Shown here: positions 15,101 through 23,157 of the stretch, one piece after another
Layout: every line of letters begins with the position of its first letter
Numbering within the stretch: the first letter of the stretch is position 1
Assembly: GCA_002394305.1 (NCBI GenBank)
Contig: DGTM01000041.1
Span: 43,910-107,909, forward strand
Direction of reading: 5' to 3'
DNA from: Prevotellaceae bacterium UBA4336
Lineage (GTDB): Bacteria > Bacteroidota > Bacteroidia > Bacteroidales > Bacteroidaceae
DNA length: 64,000 bases
Position numbers and translations under genes: made by a program
The notes under the pieces: model-generated
Database searches by the model: none
What the model saw: only the letters and a program-made list of their open reading frames with translations
What the model was told of the DNA's origin: nothing

Positions 15101-17120
15101 CAGTAGTGGAGAGACCGTCCACGACGCCCTGCAGTGCGCCAAGATCCGTTGTGAGCTTCTCGATGGATGTTGTATGGCCGCTGACGGTTTCAACGAGAGT
15201 CTCGTACCCATCAAGCTTTGTTTCAAGGGCAGTGATTCTCTCGCCATGATCGTCGACAGCGCTCTGGAGGTTGACCACCTTGCCGTCAAGGAGTGTTACA
15301 TTGCCTTCGAGGACCTCAATCCTTGCTGTGTTATCATTAATCGTGATGTTCAGGTTATCCTTGAGCTGTTTGAGCAGGTCGTCAACTTCTTCCTTGGTGT
15401 AAACCTGATTCTTGGTGTAGTAATTTGCCAGCTGGGCGATGAGATTGTTAATCTCGGTCATGAGTGCAGTCCTGACTGCTTCAGCTTGTTCTTCGGCATA
15501 CGTCTTTGCCGTCACGAGGTTGGCAGCACACTCTGCCTTCACGTTGGCGAGTTCGGTTTCCAAATTGGCAATCTTTGTTGCCTGCTCCGTGAGAGTCGTC
15601 TTCATCTCGTTGACAGAGCTTTCGATTGTGCCGACCTGAGTCGTCAGGTTAGTAACGGTAGTAGTCAGGTTAGTGATAGCTGTGGTGTTGGTGGTCACCT
15701 GAGTGCTGAGTTCGCTGACAGCCGACTGGAGCGTTGTAACCGTTGTCTCGAGCTCCTGCGTCTTTGTGTTCAGATTGGTGATAGCAGTTGCGTTAGCTTC
15801 AACGATAGGCTGGAGGTTGGCGATGGCAGTGGCGTTTGTGGTAGCCTTGGCATCTGCATCGATTGCCTTCTGGAGAGCTTCAGCAGCCTTTTCGCTCACG
15901 GTTGTGATTTGAATCTGGAGGGCTTCGATAGCTTCCTTGTTCTTCTGAATGTTCTCAGCGTTGGTCTGAATCTTACCCACTGCTTCAGCGATGGCGTTGG
16001 TGTTCTTCTGAATGTTCTCAGTGTTCAGACCAATCTGTGTGCCATACTGTGTAAGTGTCTCCTGAATGGTAGCGACATCGCTCTTGAGCTGGTCGATGGA
16101 CTCCTTGTTGGCATTTGCCAGAGTCTGAGCCGTCGTTGCGATGCTGATGGCGTTGTTGGCGACGTTGAGGGCATTCTCGGCGTTCGTCTTAGCTGTTTCT
16201 GCGAATTCCTTTGCCTGCTGTGCCGTCAGTCCAGCAGCTTCGGCAAGTTCCTTTGCGTTGGCAGCTGTCTGGGCGGCAGAGGTTGCCAATTCGGTTGCTG
16301 CATTGGCAACCGTTGTTGCAGCAGCGGCGGCGGACTTAGCCTCCTCTGCAGTCAGCTTTGCCTCGTTGGCTGTTGTGTTGGCCGAAGTTGCCAATTCCAT
16401 AGCGCTCTGTGCCTTTGCTTCGGCAGTAGCAAGGCCTGTTTCCAATGTATGGATGGCCTCCCACAGCGTGGTGAAATCGCAGTTGCACTGCTTGATGGCA
16501 TCAACCTTCTCCTTGAGAGCATTCAGCTCCTCGATTGTGTTTGCAATCTGCTGCTGAGCCGTTGACTGGAAAGACAACAGGTTCGTGATATTGCTTCCAT
16601 GACTGTTCAAAGTTGTCTGGATGGTGGCAATGTTATTACCATAAGTCTGAAGGGTCTCATTAATCTTAGACAAATCAACATCGCTTCCCTGAAGGTTGTT
16701 GATATATTCAACAATTTGATTAAGTGTCAGGCCACCGGCACCGGAGCTACCTCCAAGCAAATCTTCAATGTAATCATCAAGTATGTCGACAATAACCGGA
16801 TTCTCGCCGGAACCAGAACCGCCACTGCCGCCGGAGAGATAGTTGCTGATCAGAGTCTCGATGTCACTCTGCGTCCAGTGCGTCACGTTCGTGCAATCGC
16901 ACGACTTAATTGTAGAGAGCGTGGCCTGCAGAGTCGCAATGTCTGTGTTCAGTTGGGTCTCAAGCTGACCAAGCTTCTGCTGCAAAGTCAGGGACTGGCC
17001 CGTAGCCTCTGCACGATACTCGTTGTACAAATCCTCGTTGGTATCCTTACAAGATACGAACGTTCCCACACTGACTGCCACTAACAGTAGCGTGAGTGAT
17101 TGAATGAGTTTCTTTTTCAT
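12180..17120 (-). CDS. Giant coiled-coil surface lipoprotein
   Basis: This 1646-residue protein has a lipoprotein signal (VGTFVSC, Cys24) followed by acidic KDTNED, typical of surface lipoprotein export signals in Bacteroidota. From about 40 to 950 it is almost pure heptad sequence: TNLTTQVGTIES-type repeats, Ala-rich 'AEAKAQSAMELATSANTTAN' blocks, and a YTKNQVYTKEEVDDLL linker like those in phage tail fibres. A Gly/Ser-rich interruption lies near 96-106. Three CxC motifs of form IK[SQ]CxC occur at Cys74, Cys212 and Cys694. The C-terminal ~650 residues are globular and beta-rich. Some relatives are labelled as having a PL29 lyase N-terminal domain, but no lyase activity should be inferred. 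A fibrous adhesin or spacer role is inferred. The promoter -7 element is at 17212-17219. Confidence 0.85.
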   Translation of the reverse strand: MKKKLIQSLTLLLVAVSVGTFVSCKDTNEDLYNEYRAEATGQSLTLQQKLGQLETQLNTDIATLQATLSTIKSCDCTNVTHWTQSDIETLISNYLSGGSGGSGSGENPVIVDILDDYIEDLLGGSSGAGGLTLNQIVEYINNLQGSDVDLSKINETLQTYGNNIATIQTTLNSHGSNITNLLSFQSTAQQQIANTIEELNALKEKVDAIKQCNCDFTTLWEAIHTLETGLATAEAKAQSAMELATSANTTANEAKLTAEEAKSAAAAATTVANAATELATSAAQTAANAKELAEAAGLTAQQAKEFAETAKTNAENALNVANNAISIATTAQTLANANKESIDQLKSDVATIQETLTQYGTQIGLNTENIQKNTNAIAEAVGKIQTNAENIQKNKEAIEALQIQITTVSEKAAEALQKAIDADAKATTNATAIANLQPIVEANATAITNLNTKTQELETTVTTLQSAVSELSTQVTTNTTAITNLTTTVTNLTTQVGTIESSVNEMKTTLTEQATKIANLETELANVKAECAANLVTAKTYAEEQAEAVRTALMTEINNLIAQLANYYTKNQVYTKEEVDDLLKQLKDNLNITINDNTARIEVLEGNVTLLDGKVVNLQSAVDDHGERITALETKLDGYETLVETVSGHTTSIEKLTTDLGALQGVVDGLSTTVGEHTSAIEAINAAIAAIKQCTCDPSQITAINTAIDGILERLATAETNIGNNTTAIGQNAEAIAANKELINSVKQELTDLINQQIAQLKENLENQIGAVDDKVGAANDKIDALQLAFDNLNYITPEEVDSKLNNLTSLLIDKVKADSLTSALADEELKKRMDIIGDSVKTAFADIITTQAMITALDAATVKKDDYEADKTEILGRISANETAIGDLNDAVETISGQLTELEGRIDALEARMNVAEANIEQALNDIQSLKSAVSAVQEFLAKQVTGIIIQGTYNPAFGTLDLPFDVQSNILVAYFGKPMKDVEFPTSRTSNYVRPEEALTEKDMQMINGVEVFEHMANIPLMYEKNYAGKVYMTINPNTADLSGLELNIVNTQDEESPIKLEGAKKSTEMLKFGYTRADNGFYEADAVVAPIDVEKVERLSVNKAAIKDAFNEIAKNRLNASVERVATDVYQVVKGLKLNKSGLKCAYTENGKTHSVYSQYNLAATAVDPLDFASYKDLNYQTVPGYERVNNLLDRVSKTAKDKIHVFFKDINNSKLVEKIVNLNIKDIDVPDLTDDLLAKFVLHMDTTFVMDGLSYHLQMPIDVNVPVKFEKDLTIPVHLEGVEVGVRVFWSDEITVDLDSVYIKTPTVVVKGNAHGHPGDVEDSDGNPVTVLVIPVLNDAGELTGYTEIPLENFNVNVDIEASNESTAGGKIYLNGDAYADVTIDKEFTGKVDIDDEVSYHLVIEDTFSTTVNIDKWFYFGDNGTGSKSFNLKFNYDMRDAAKDLWGVAQNSLGNVNDMLADLRDIVGEVNNLLDKVNNYETTINNTIDNAIDRVRSYIDKINNRIVGLVNSTNSRFQPFMVAGDSKGLKRLSGSKNYPTVLTSGISVYPTSQTMELLCPIARKHIAVTNVFKGDKSAQGGNADCLARLKAANTGKLNTVLDGNVRRIALSGLKAGYVYEIAYSGLDFHGNIATRKYYVTVK

Positions 17121-17211
17121 TTTTTAATGAGTTTATGTTAATGTGTTTTGTTGCAACGCTTCTTTTTCCTTATCCACATAGTACACCCTTTTTATAGGTG
17201 CTATTGTTCTG

Positions 17212-17219
17212 CAAAGGTA
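17212..17219 (-). promoter_or_regulatory. -7 element for the coiled-coil lipoprotein/OmpA operon
   Basis: TACCTTTG on the minus strand lies 91 bp upstream of the lipoprotein ATG. No clear -33 element is present at the right distance. Confidence 0.5.
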
Positions 17220-17347
17220 AAACAATACGACGAATTGAGGACAAGAGGAGAAGGGTGTTTAAGCTATTTTAACACAACTCGTGGCATATTTCGGAATTTT
17301 AACCTTCCTTTTTCACTACTCTTGCCAAAGTTCTTCTTTGTCTGTTG

Positions 17348-18190
17348 TTATTCGCGGGGCTTATAGCGATGCAAAAAAACGTACATCAGGGCACCGCAAA
17401 GCACGAAGCTGAGTGTCATAATCACATAAGGTATTGCCATCCCGCCGAACCACTCTGCATAAGAAGCGTCGGCATAGTCGCCGCCGGAGACGCAGAGCAG
17501 AAGTACGACTATACCATTATTTAATATGTGCAGCATGGAGGTGAGCACGATGTTTCCCGTCTTGCAATAGATAATGCCGAACAGGATGCCGAGGGGAAGC
17601 GCATAGATGCCCTGGGCAAGGTTGAGGTGCACAATGCTGAAGGACAGCGCAGAAGCCAGGATGGCCGCCCAGGGAGCGGCACCGCGGCGCAGCATCTCGC
17701 CTGCAATGGCCTCGCGGAAGAGGAGTTCCTCGGTGACGGGCCCGACGACAACAAGCGCAAGCAAGCCCCACATGTTGCGCGACAGAGCCTGTGTGGCCTG
17801 CTGCATGGAGTCGGGCATCTCGACGGAGTCGGTCACGACCGACATGCCGATAGCGCCGAAGATGCCGCCAAGCAATGCCAGCATGCCCGGCTGCCAGTTG
17901 ACGGAAGAAACATCGAAGGCTGCCCCGAGGCGGATGCTGTGCAGCACGAAGCGACAGACGGTGACGGCCAGTATGTTGGTTGCCATCAGCGTCAGTGCAA
18001 AGAGCGAAACGGGCAACGCAGCGAACAGGGGCAGTTCGTCCGTCGTACCGCTGGCGAAACCTCTGAGGGCCGAAGCAAACTCAGGCGAGAGGAAGATGCC
18101 AATGCCGAACAGGGCTGCCGTACCCACTCCCTGCATCAGAAGGAAAACGAGCAGGGTCTGTATGACGGGGGAAAGCTTGTGCAGGCTCAA
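17348..18190 (-). CDS. CPBP family intramembrane glutamic endopeptidase
   Basis: This 280-residue polytopic membrane protein has all motifs of the CPBP (CAAX-processing/Abi) protease family: EELLFRE with Glu154, Glu155 and Arg159, the SIVHLN motif with His188, and the final helix HILNN with His221 and Asn225. Related enzymes (Rce1-type) cut prenylated or signal-like substrates, and bacterial members are tied to bacteriocin immunity or membrane proteostasis. The substrate here is unknown. The only start before the first helix is TTG (18190), which is uncertain; an ATG occurs at residue 19. It follows the deaminase gene by 11 bp on the same strand. Confidence 0.9.
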   Translation of the reverse strand: MSLHKLSPVIQTLLVFLLMQGVGTAALFGIGIFLSPEFASALRGFASGTTDELPLFAALPVSLFALTLMATNILAVTVCRFVLHSIRLGAAFDVSSVNWQPGMLALLGGIFGAIGMSVVTDSVEMPDSMQQATQALSRNMWGLLALVVVGPVTEELLFREAIAGEMLRRGAAPWAAILASALSFSIVHLNLAQGIYALPLGILFGIIYCKTGNIVLTSMLHILNNGIVVLLLCVSGGDYADASYAEWFGGMAIPYVIMTLSFVLCGALMYVFLHRYKPRE

Positions 18191-18201
18191 AAGGCTAAGG
18201 C

Positions 18202-18675
18202 TTAGTATTCTACTTTATCGGTTTTTTCATCCCATGCACGGAAGGCTTGCAATGCTTCCTGACGCATGAAGGTTTCGGTAGGAATGGCGCGTTCGAAGAT
18301 CGGACGCGCCATTTCTTCGTATATGAACTTGTCGCCGAAGTGGATGTCTTCGGCGTCTTGCTTGGTACAAGCGAAGCAGATGCGGCTGATGCCCGCCCAG
18401 TAGATAGCGCTCAGGCACATCGGGCAGGGCTCGCAGGAAGTGTAGATGGTGCAGCCTTCCAGCTTGAACGAGCCTTCCCGCTGGCAGGCAGCCCGTATGG
18501 CAGAGACCTCAGCATGGGCCGTCGGGTCGTTGTTGGCGGTGACGCGGTTGACGCCTGTGGCAACCACCTCGTTGTCCCTGACGATGACGGCGCCGAACGG
18601 ACCGCCGCCATTGGCTACGTTCTGAATGCTCAGGTCTATGGCCTGCTGCATGAAGTTCGAGTCTTGTTTGTTCAT
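18202..18675 (-). CDS. Nucleoside deaminase, guanine-deaminase-like
   Basis: This 157-residue cytidine/deoxycytidylate-deaminase-fold enzyme has the zinc site complete: HAE (His54, Glu56) and PCPMC (Cys84, Cys87). The length, the GPFGAVIVRDNEVVATGVNRV segment and the C-terminal tail (FERAIPTETFMRQEALQAF) fit the guanine deaminase group, which converts guanine to xanthine, rather than tRNA adenosine deaminase. That substrate assignment is by family resemblance. The ATG at 18675 is chosen because the family starts there. The frame is open upstream, overlapping the next gene, but that part is unlike any deaminase. It is probably co-transcribed with the CPBP protease gene. Confidence 0.88.
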   Translation of the reverse strand: MNKQDSNFMQQAIDLSIQNVANGGGPFGAVIVRDNEVVATGVNRVTANNDPTAHAEVSAIRAACQREGSFKLEGCTIYTSCEPCPMCLSAIYWAGISRICFACTKQDAEDIHFGDKFIYEEMARPIFERAIPTETFMRQEALQAFRAWDEKTDKVEY

Positions 18676-18724
18676 TGTAAAGATGTTTTTTATCCCGGGC
18701 AAAGGGGCGCAGGGCACGACGGTG

Positions 18725-19153
18725 CTACTTCTTCTTGCCAGAGCGTGCGGGCGGTTCCTTTCCGTCCTCGATGGCTTGCTGACGGATGGCCTCGTCGAGG
18801 AGTTCCTCGAAGGTCTTGACGCGTCCCAGCTGCTCGTATTCCTCCAGTATCTTACGGTCGCGTGCATGCTTGCGCTCCCTCTTGCGGTCCTTTATGGCGA
18901 AGGGGTGCAGTATCATGTCCGTCGCTTTCCTGCCGATGACGTCGCTCACGGTGGGGGTGCCCTGACGGTATTTCAGCTCTCTCCCAATCGTTTGCCGTAT
19001 GGCTTCGTTGACGCGCAGGGTAGAGTCGCCACGCACTTCCAATTCCTTCAGCGTATCGACGGGGATGGCGTTGTCGGTCCGCGTGCTGTCGACCCGCGTT
19101 GTGTCGGCCTGCATGAACGGGAACATTAAGGCGAGGAGAGGATAGGATAACAT
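18725..19153 (-). CDS. Small secreted hypothetical protein, charged
   Basis: This 142-residue protein has a short hydrophobic N-terminus (MLSYPLLALMFPFMQA) that probably acts as a signal sequence. A Thr/Asp-rich stretch follows, then a strongly charged helical C-terminus (KDRKRERKHARDRKILEEYE) ending in GKKK. I recognise no domain, although proteins of this design occur widely in Bacteroidales. It has a perfect promoter (19186-19216). The deaminase and CPBP genes follow within 50 and 11 bp and may be read from the same promoter. Confidence 0.7.
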   Translation of the reverse strand: MLSYPLLALMFPFMQADTTRVDSTRTDNAIPVDTLKELEVRGDSTLRVNEAIRQTIGRELKYRQGTPTVSDVIGRKATDMILHPFAIKDRKRERKHARDRKILEEYEQLGRVKTFEELLDEAIRQQAIEDGKEPPARSGKKK

Positions 19154-19185
19154 TTTAATATAATGTGTTTATAGTTTTTCAGCAA

Positions 19186-19216
19186 CAAAAGTATACAATT
19201 CTTTGCAAAAAACAAA
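19186..19216 (-). promoter_or_regulatory. Promoter for the 18725-19153 gene
   Basis: On the minus strand TTTG (19216-19213), a 19-nt spacer, then TACTTTTG (19193-19186). It interleaves with the divergent GH92 promoter. Confidence 0.75.
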
Positions 19217-19233
19217 AGATTTCCCGAACTTTG
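19202..19233 (+). promoter_or_regulatory. Promoter for the GH92 gene
   Basis: TTTG (19202-19205), a 20-nt spacer, then GAACTTTG (19226-19233). It deviates from TAnnTTTG at the first base only, and lies 24 bp before the ATG. It overlaps the divergent promoter on the other strand. Confidence 0.6.
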
Positions 19234-19257
19234 CACAAACATTAAAACTTATTTAAC

Positions 19258-21498
19258 ATGTTCTACCCAAAACGAATAGCATTGGTATGCCTCACAGCCT
19301 GTTTCTGCCTGGGCTGCATGGCAGCAGACTACACGAAGTACGTCAACCCCTTCATCGGAACACAGACCGACGACACGGGTGCCCTGAGCGGGAGCACTTT
19401 CCCCGGCCCCACGATGCCTCAGGGCATGGTGCAGCTAGCTCCCGAAACGGAGCAGTACGTCACGTGGGACCCCTGCTGCGGCTACGACTACAACCGCGAC
19501 TCCATCTTCGGCTTCACGCACACGCACCTCAGCGGCACAGGCTGCACCGACCTCATCGACATCTCGCTGATGCCGACCGTCAAGCGCGTCACGCCCGAAG
19601 TGCTGCGCAAGGGCATCTTTGCCCTGCCCTTCAAGCACGACAGGGAGAGCGCCGCGCCGGGTTTCTACTCGGTCGACCTGCTGGGCGGCGAAAACATTCA
19701 CGTTGAGCTGTCGGCCACCGTGCATGCGGGCATCCACAAGTACGTTTTCCCCGATGGAATGGAGCAAAACATTATCCTCGACCTGGACCGCATGACCTAC
19801 CGCGGCGATGCCTACTACACGGGCCGCCGTGCGTACCAGATTATCCAGAGCCAGATACGCGTGATTGACGAGAGGACCATCGAGGGTTTCCGCGTCGTGA
19901 CGGGCTGGGCCAAGCTGCGCAAGGTGTACTTCCGCGCCGAGTTCTCGCGCCCCATTGCGAGCCGCATCCTGATGGACGGCGGGCGCAGTGCCGGCGGCAG
20001 CGACGTCATCAACGGCCGGACGCTGCGGGCGGCTCTCTCCTTCGACGCATCCCAGGGCAAGGAAGTGATGGTGAAGGTGGCCATCTCGGCCGTTGACAAC
20101 GACGGAGCCCGCCGCAACATGCAGGCAGAGGCACAGTCGTGGGACTTCGGCTACTACACGAAGGCTGCCCACGATGCCTGGGAGAAGGAGCTCTCCACCA
20201 TCGACATCGAGGGCACCGACGAGCAGAAGACCATCTTCTACACCGGCCTCTACCACGTGCTGATGCAGCCCAACACGATCAGCGACGTGGACGGTCGCTA
20301 CATGGACACCAACTTCGAGATCAAGCAGATGCCAGAGGGTCAGGCCTACCACAGCACCTTCAGCCTGTGGGACACCTTCCGCGCCGCCCACCCCCTCTAC
20401 ACGCTCCTCTACCCCAACATCGCCGTGCAGTTCGTCCGCGATATGGTGCTGCATCACGAGACCTACGGCTACCTGCCCATTTGGGACCTCTGGGGACAGG
20501 ACAACTACTGCATGATAGGCAATCATGCCATCCCCGTTGTGGCCGACGCCATCCTGTCCGAGCTGCCGGGCCTCGACGTGGAGCGTGCCTACCGGGCAAT
20601 GGTGGAGAGCAGCACACGCACGCACCCCAACAGCCCCTTCGAGGTGTGGGAAGAATTCGGCTACATGCCGCAGAACCGCCAGAACGTCAGCGTGAGCATC
20701 ACGATGGAGCAAGCCTTCGACGACTGGTGCGTGGCAGCTGTGGCAAAAAAGCTCGGTAAAATGGGCGATTTTGAACGCTTCAGCAAGCGCAGCGAATACT
20801 ACCGCAACTTGTTCAATCCGGCCACAGGATTCTTCCAGCCGAAGGACGATAAAGGCAACTGGATAGAGCCATTCGACCCCCTGAGCTACGAGAATCCCTG
20901 CTTCGTGGAGGGCAATGCCTGGCAATACATGTGGTTCGTGCCGCAGAATCCGCAAGGACTCATCGAGCTTTTCGGCGGTGTGAAGCCATTCATCGAGAAA
21001 CTTAACAAAAACTTTACACTGACCGAGACAAGCGGCGAGGTGAACGGCAATGCCAGCGGTTTCATCGGACAATATGCCCACGGCAACGAGCCCAGCCACC
21101 ACACCGTGTACCTCTATAACTTCGCGGGCCAGCCCTGGCGCACGCAGGAACTGGTGGAGCAGGTGCGCAGCACGTTCTACAACGCCACGCCCTGCGGCTA
21201 TGCGGGCAACGACGACTGCGGACAGATGTCGGCCTGGTACATATTCTCCTCGTTGGGTTTCTATCCCTTCAATGCAGGCTCGGCAGAGTACGTCATCGGC
21301 ACGCCTCTGTTCCGCCGCGCCGTCCTGCACATGCCGGGCGGCAAGGACCTTGTCATCAACGCACCGCGCAAATCGGACAAGGCAATCTACGTGAAGGGTG
21401 TGAAACTGAACGGCCAGAAGATAACCGACTGGAAGCTCACGCACCAGCAGCTCACCGAAGGCGGCACCCTCGACTTCACCATGAGCGAGAAGAAGTAA
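19258..21498 (+). CDS. GH92 family alpha-mannosidase (secreted or lipid-anchored)
   Basis: This 746-residue protein has the length and motifs of calcium-dependent GH92 exo-alpha-mannosidases, which trim N-glycan and yeast-type mannans. Motifs include the N-terminal VNPFIGTQTDDTGALSGSTF segment, PQGMVQLAPET, FTHTHLSGTGC, WDTFRAAHPLYTLLYP and the strongly conserved GNDDCGQMSAWYIFSSLGFY. The signal sequence is short; LTAC would serve as a lipobox, so lipid anchoring is possible but uncertain. There is no SusC/SusD pair nearby, so it is a stand-alone glycosidase rather than part of a visible PUL. It has its own promoter and terminator. Confidence 0.95.
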   Translation: MFYPKRIALVCLTACFCLGCMAADYTKYVNPFIGTQTDDTGALSGSTFPGPTMPQGMVQLAPETEQYVTWDPCCGYDYNRDSIFGFTHTHLSGTGCTDLIDISLMPTVKRVTPEVLRKGIFALPFKHDRESAAPGFYSVDLLGGENIHVELSATVHAGIHKYVFPDGMEQNIILDLDRMTYRGDAYYTGRRAYQIIQSQIRVIDERTIEGFRVVTGWAKLRKVYFRAEFSRPIASRILMDGGRSAGGSDVINGRTLRAALSFDASQGKEVMVKVAISAVDNDGARRNMQAEAQSWDFGYYTKAAHDAWEKELSTIDIEGTDEQKTIFYTGLYHVLMQPNTISDVDGRYMDTNFEIKQMPEGQAYHSTFSLWDTFRAAHPLYTLLYPNIAVQFVRDMVLHHETYGYLPIWDLWGQDNYCMIGNHAIPVVADAILSELPGLDVERAYRAMVESSTRTHPNSPFEVWEEFGYMPQNRQNVSVSITMEQAFDDWCVAAVAKKLGKMGDFERFSKRSEYYRNLFNPATGFFQPKDDKGNWIEPFDPLSYENPCFVEGNAWQYMWFVPQNPQGLIELFGGVKPFIEKLNKNFTLTETSGEVNGNASGFIGQYAHGNEPSHHTVYLYNFAGQPWRTQELVEQVRSTFYNATPCGYAGNDDCGQMSAWYIFSSLGFYPFNAGSAEYVIGTPLFRRAVLHMPGGKDLVINAPRKSDKAIYVKGVKLNGQKITDWKLTHQQLTEGGTLDFTMSEKK

Positions 21499-21519
21499 AA
21501 GACAACAGGACAAACAGAA

Positions 21520-21556
21520 AGCCCCTTCCCGGGAGATTCGGGAAGGGGCTTTTTTT
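21520..21556 (+). terminator. Intrinsic terminator of the GH92 gene
   Basis: A perfect 11-bp stem (AGCCCCTTCCC with GGGAAGGGGCT), a nine-base loop and a T6 tract. Confidence 0.9.
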
Positions 21557-21576
21557 GTTTCCTACAATCCGTGCTG

Positions 21577-21664
21577 TTATTTCGGAAGCGCAAGGCGCTT
21601 ATTTTGGAAGCGCAGGGCGCTTATCCCGGAAGCACGAGGCGCTTATTTCGGAAGCGCAGGGAGG
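21577..21664. repeat. 22-bp minisatellite, four units
   Basis: Four 22-bp units start at 21577, 21599, 21621 and 21643. Read on the minus strand, each contains CTTCCGAAATAAG or a close variant followed by CGCCTTGCG-like sequence. Period and core match the array at 845-1028. It lies between the convergent GH92 and aldo/keto reductase genes and ends 6 bp before the latter's stop. Confidence 0.88.
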
Positions 21665-21669
21665 TTTCC

Positions 21670-23085
21670 TCAGAGCGTGCCTTGCTTGAGCTTCTCGACG
21701 AAACTGTCGATACGTTGCAGCTCGCGCGGGATGTCGATTTGCTGCGGGCAGTGACTGACGCACTCGCGGCACTGGATGCAGTGGTTGGCCTGGCGGAGGC
21801 GGGGCACACTGCGGTCGTAGCCGATGAGGAAAGCACGGCGTGCCTTCTGGTAGTTCTCGGCCTGCTGGCTCTCGGGCACGTTACCTTGGTTCACACATTT
21901 ATTATAATGTACGAAGATGGCAGGGATGTTGAGTCCGTAGGGGCACGGCATGCAGTAATTGCAGTCGTTGCAATCGATGGTGGGATAGCTCTTGATGAGC
22001 GTTGCCGTCTCGTTCTCCAGCCAGTCCTGCTCCTCCACGGTGAGAGGTTCCAGGGGAGAGTATGTGCGCAGGTTGTCCTCCAGGTGTTCCATATACGTCA
22101 TGCCGCTGAGCACGGTGAGCACGGCGGGTTTGGATCCGATGTAGCGGAAGGCCCACGAAGCCACGCTGTTCTCGGGCTTGCGCTGCTTGAAGTGGGCCAC
22201 GACGTGGTCGGGCACCTTCGACAGACGTCCGCCGAGCAGGGGCTCCATGATGACGACGGGGATATTCCGCTTCACCAGTTCCTCGTAGAGGTACTTGCCG
22301 GAGCGCCCTTTGTCCTGCTCGTTGTTCCAGTCGACGTAGTTGGCCTGAATCTGCACAAAGTCCCAGTGGTACTGGTCGTGGTGCGCCAGGGCCCAGTCGA
22401 AGACAGCGACGTCGCCGTGGAACGAGAAGCCGAGGTTGCGGATGCGGCCTGCCTCGCGCTGCTCCATGAGCCAGTCGAGCAGTCCGTTGTCGAGGTAGCG
22501 CTGGTGGACAGGCCCCATGCCTCCGCCGCCGATGCTGTGCAGGAGCAGATAGTCGATGTAGTCGGTCTTCAGGTACTGCAGGCTGCGCTCGAACATGGCC
22601 TTGCCCTCCTCGAAGTCATATTGCGAGGGCGAGAAGTTGGAAAGCTTCGTGGCAATGAAGTAGTCGCTGCGCTTGTATCCGCTGGCCTCCAGGGCGATGC
22701 CCAGACTCTCCTCACTCTTGCCGCGGCAATAGGCCGGCGACGTGTCGAAGTAGTTGACGCCGTGGTCGAGGGCAAACTTGCAGAGGCGGTTTATCTGTTC
22801 CTGGTCCAGGGCGTCGCCGTTAGCGTTGTCCTGTGTGCGGGCGCTGCCGTCCTTGACGGTCGGCAGGCGCATCCATCCGTAGCCCAGCAGACTGACCTTG
22901 TCGCCCTGCTTGGGGTTGGTGCGGTAGGTCATTTTATCCGATGGAATGGGGCCTTCGTGGTGTCCCATGTAGTCGACCTCGCCGTCGGCGCTGCCGCCTT
23001 GTATGCCGCACGATGCCAGAGCTGCCGTTGCAGCCGTGGCGCCTGAGACTTTGAGGAAGTCTCGTCTGTCTATGTTTTTTTTCAT
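21670..23085 (-). CDS. Tat-exported aldo/keto reductase with C-terminal 4Fe-4S ferredoxin domain
   Basis: This 471-residue protein has a twin-arginine signal (DRRDFLKVSG, Arg7-Arg8) that ends in LASC (Cys26), so it is probably a periplasmic Tat lipoprotein. The aldo/keto reductase barrel (about 60-360) shows the catalytic set Asp/Tyr in YFDTSPAYCRGKSEE, Lys in ATKLS and His in LLLHS. The C-terminus has two cysteine clusters, CNDCNYCMPCPYG and CIQCRECVSHCP, for two 4Fe-4S centres. Such proteins presumably pass electrons between the clusters and an NAD(P)H-type or flavin site; substrate unknown. It is 72 bp downstream of the polyferredoxin gene on the same strand, which suggests an electron-transfer pair. 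Confidence 0.9.
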   Translation of the reverse strand: MKKNIDRRDFLKVSGATAATAALASCGIQGGSADGEVDYMGHHEGPIPSDKMTYRTNPKQGDKVSLLGYGWMRLPTVKDGSARTQDNANGDALDQEQINRLCKFALDHGVNYFDTSPAYCRGKSEESLGIALEASGYKRSDYFIATKLSNFSPSQYDFEEGKAMFERSLQYLKTDYIDYLLLHSIGGGGMGPVHQRYLDNGLLDWLMEQREAGRIRNLGFSFHGDVAVFDWALAHHDQYHWDFVQIQANYVDWNNEQDKGRSGKYLYEELVKRNIPVVIMEPLLGGRLSKVPDHVVAHFKQRKPENSVASWAFRYIGSKPAVLTVLSGMTYMEHLEDNLRTYSPLEPLTVEEQDWLENETATLIKSYPTIDCNDCNYCMPCPYGLNIPAIFVHYNKCVNQGNVPESQQAENYQKARRAFLIGYDRSVPRLRQANHCIQCRECVSHCPQQIDIPRELQRIDSFVEKLKQGTL

Positions 23086-23094
23086 TCTGGTATG

Positions 23095-23133
23095 TTTTTC
23101 GTTATGACGTTATAACGGTATTACGGTATAACA
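23095..23133. repeat. Short AT-rich degenerate tandem repeat
   Basis: The gap between the reductase and polyferredoxin genes contains degenerate 8-9 bp units of type CGTTATGA, CGTTATAA, CGGTATTA, CGGTATAA, including the palindrome CGTTATAACG. It resembles in style the other short intergenic arrays of the window. Confidence 0.55.
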
Positions 23134-23157
23134 CTTTCTTCCCCTTTTGGCAAGGCT

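Noticed and set aside
18676..18867. N-terminal extension of the deaminase
   Set aside because: The added 64 residues overlap the neighbouring gene, lack similarity to deaminases and begin with no initiation region; the family start is at 18675.
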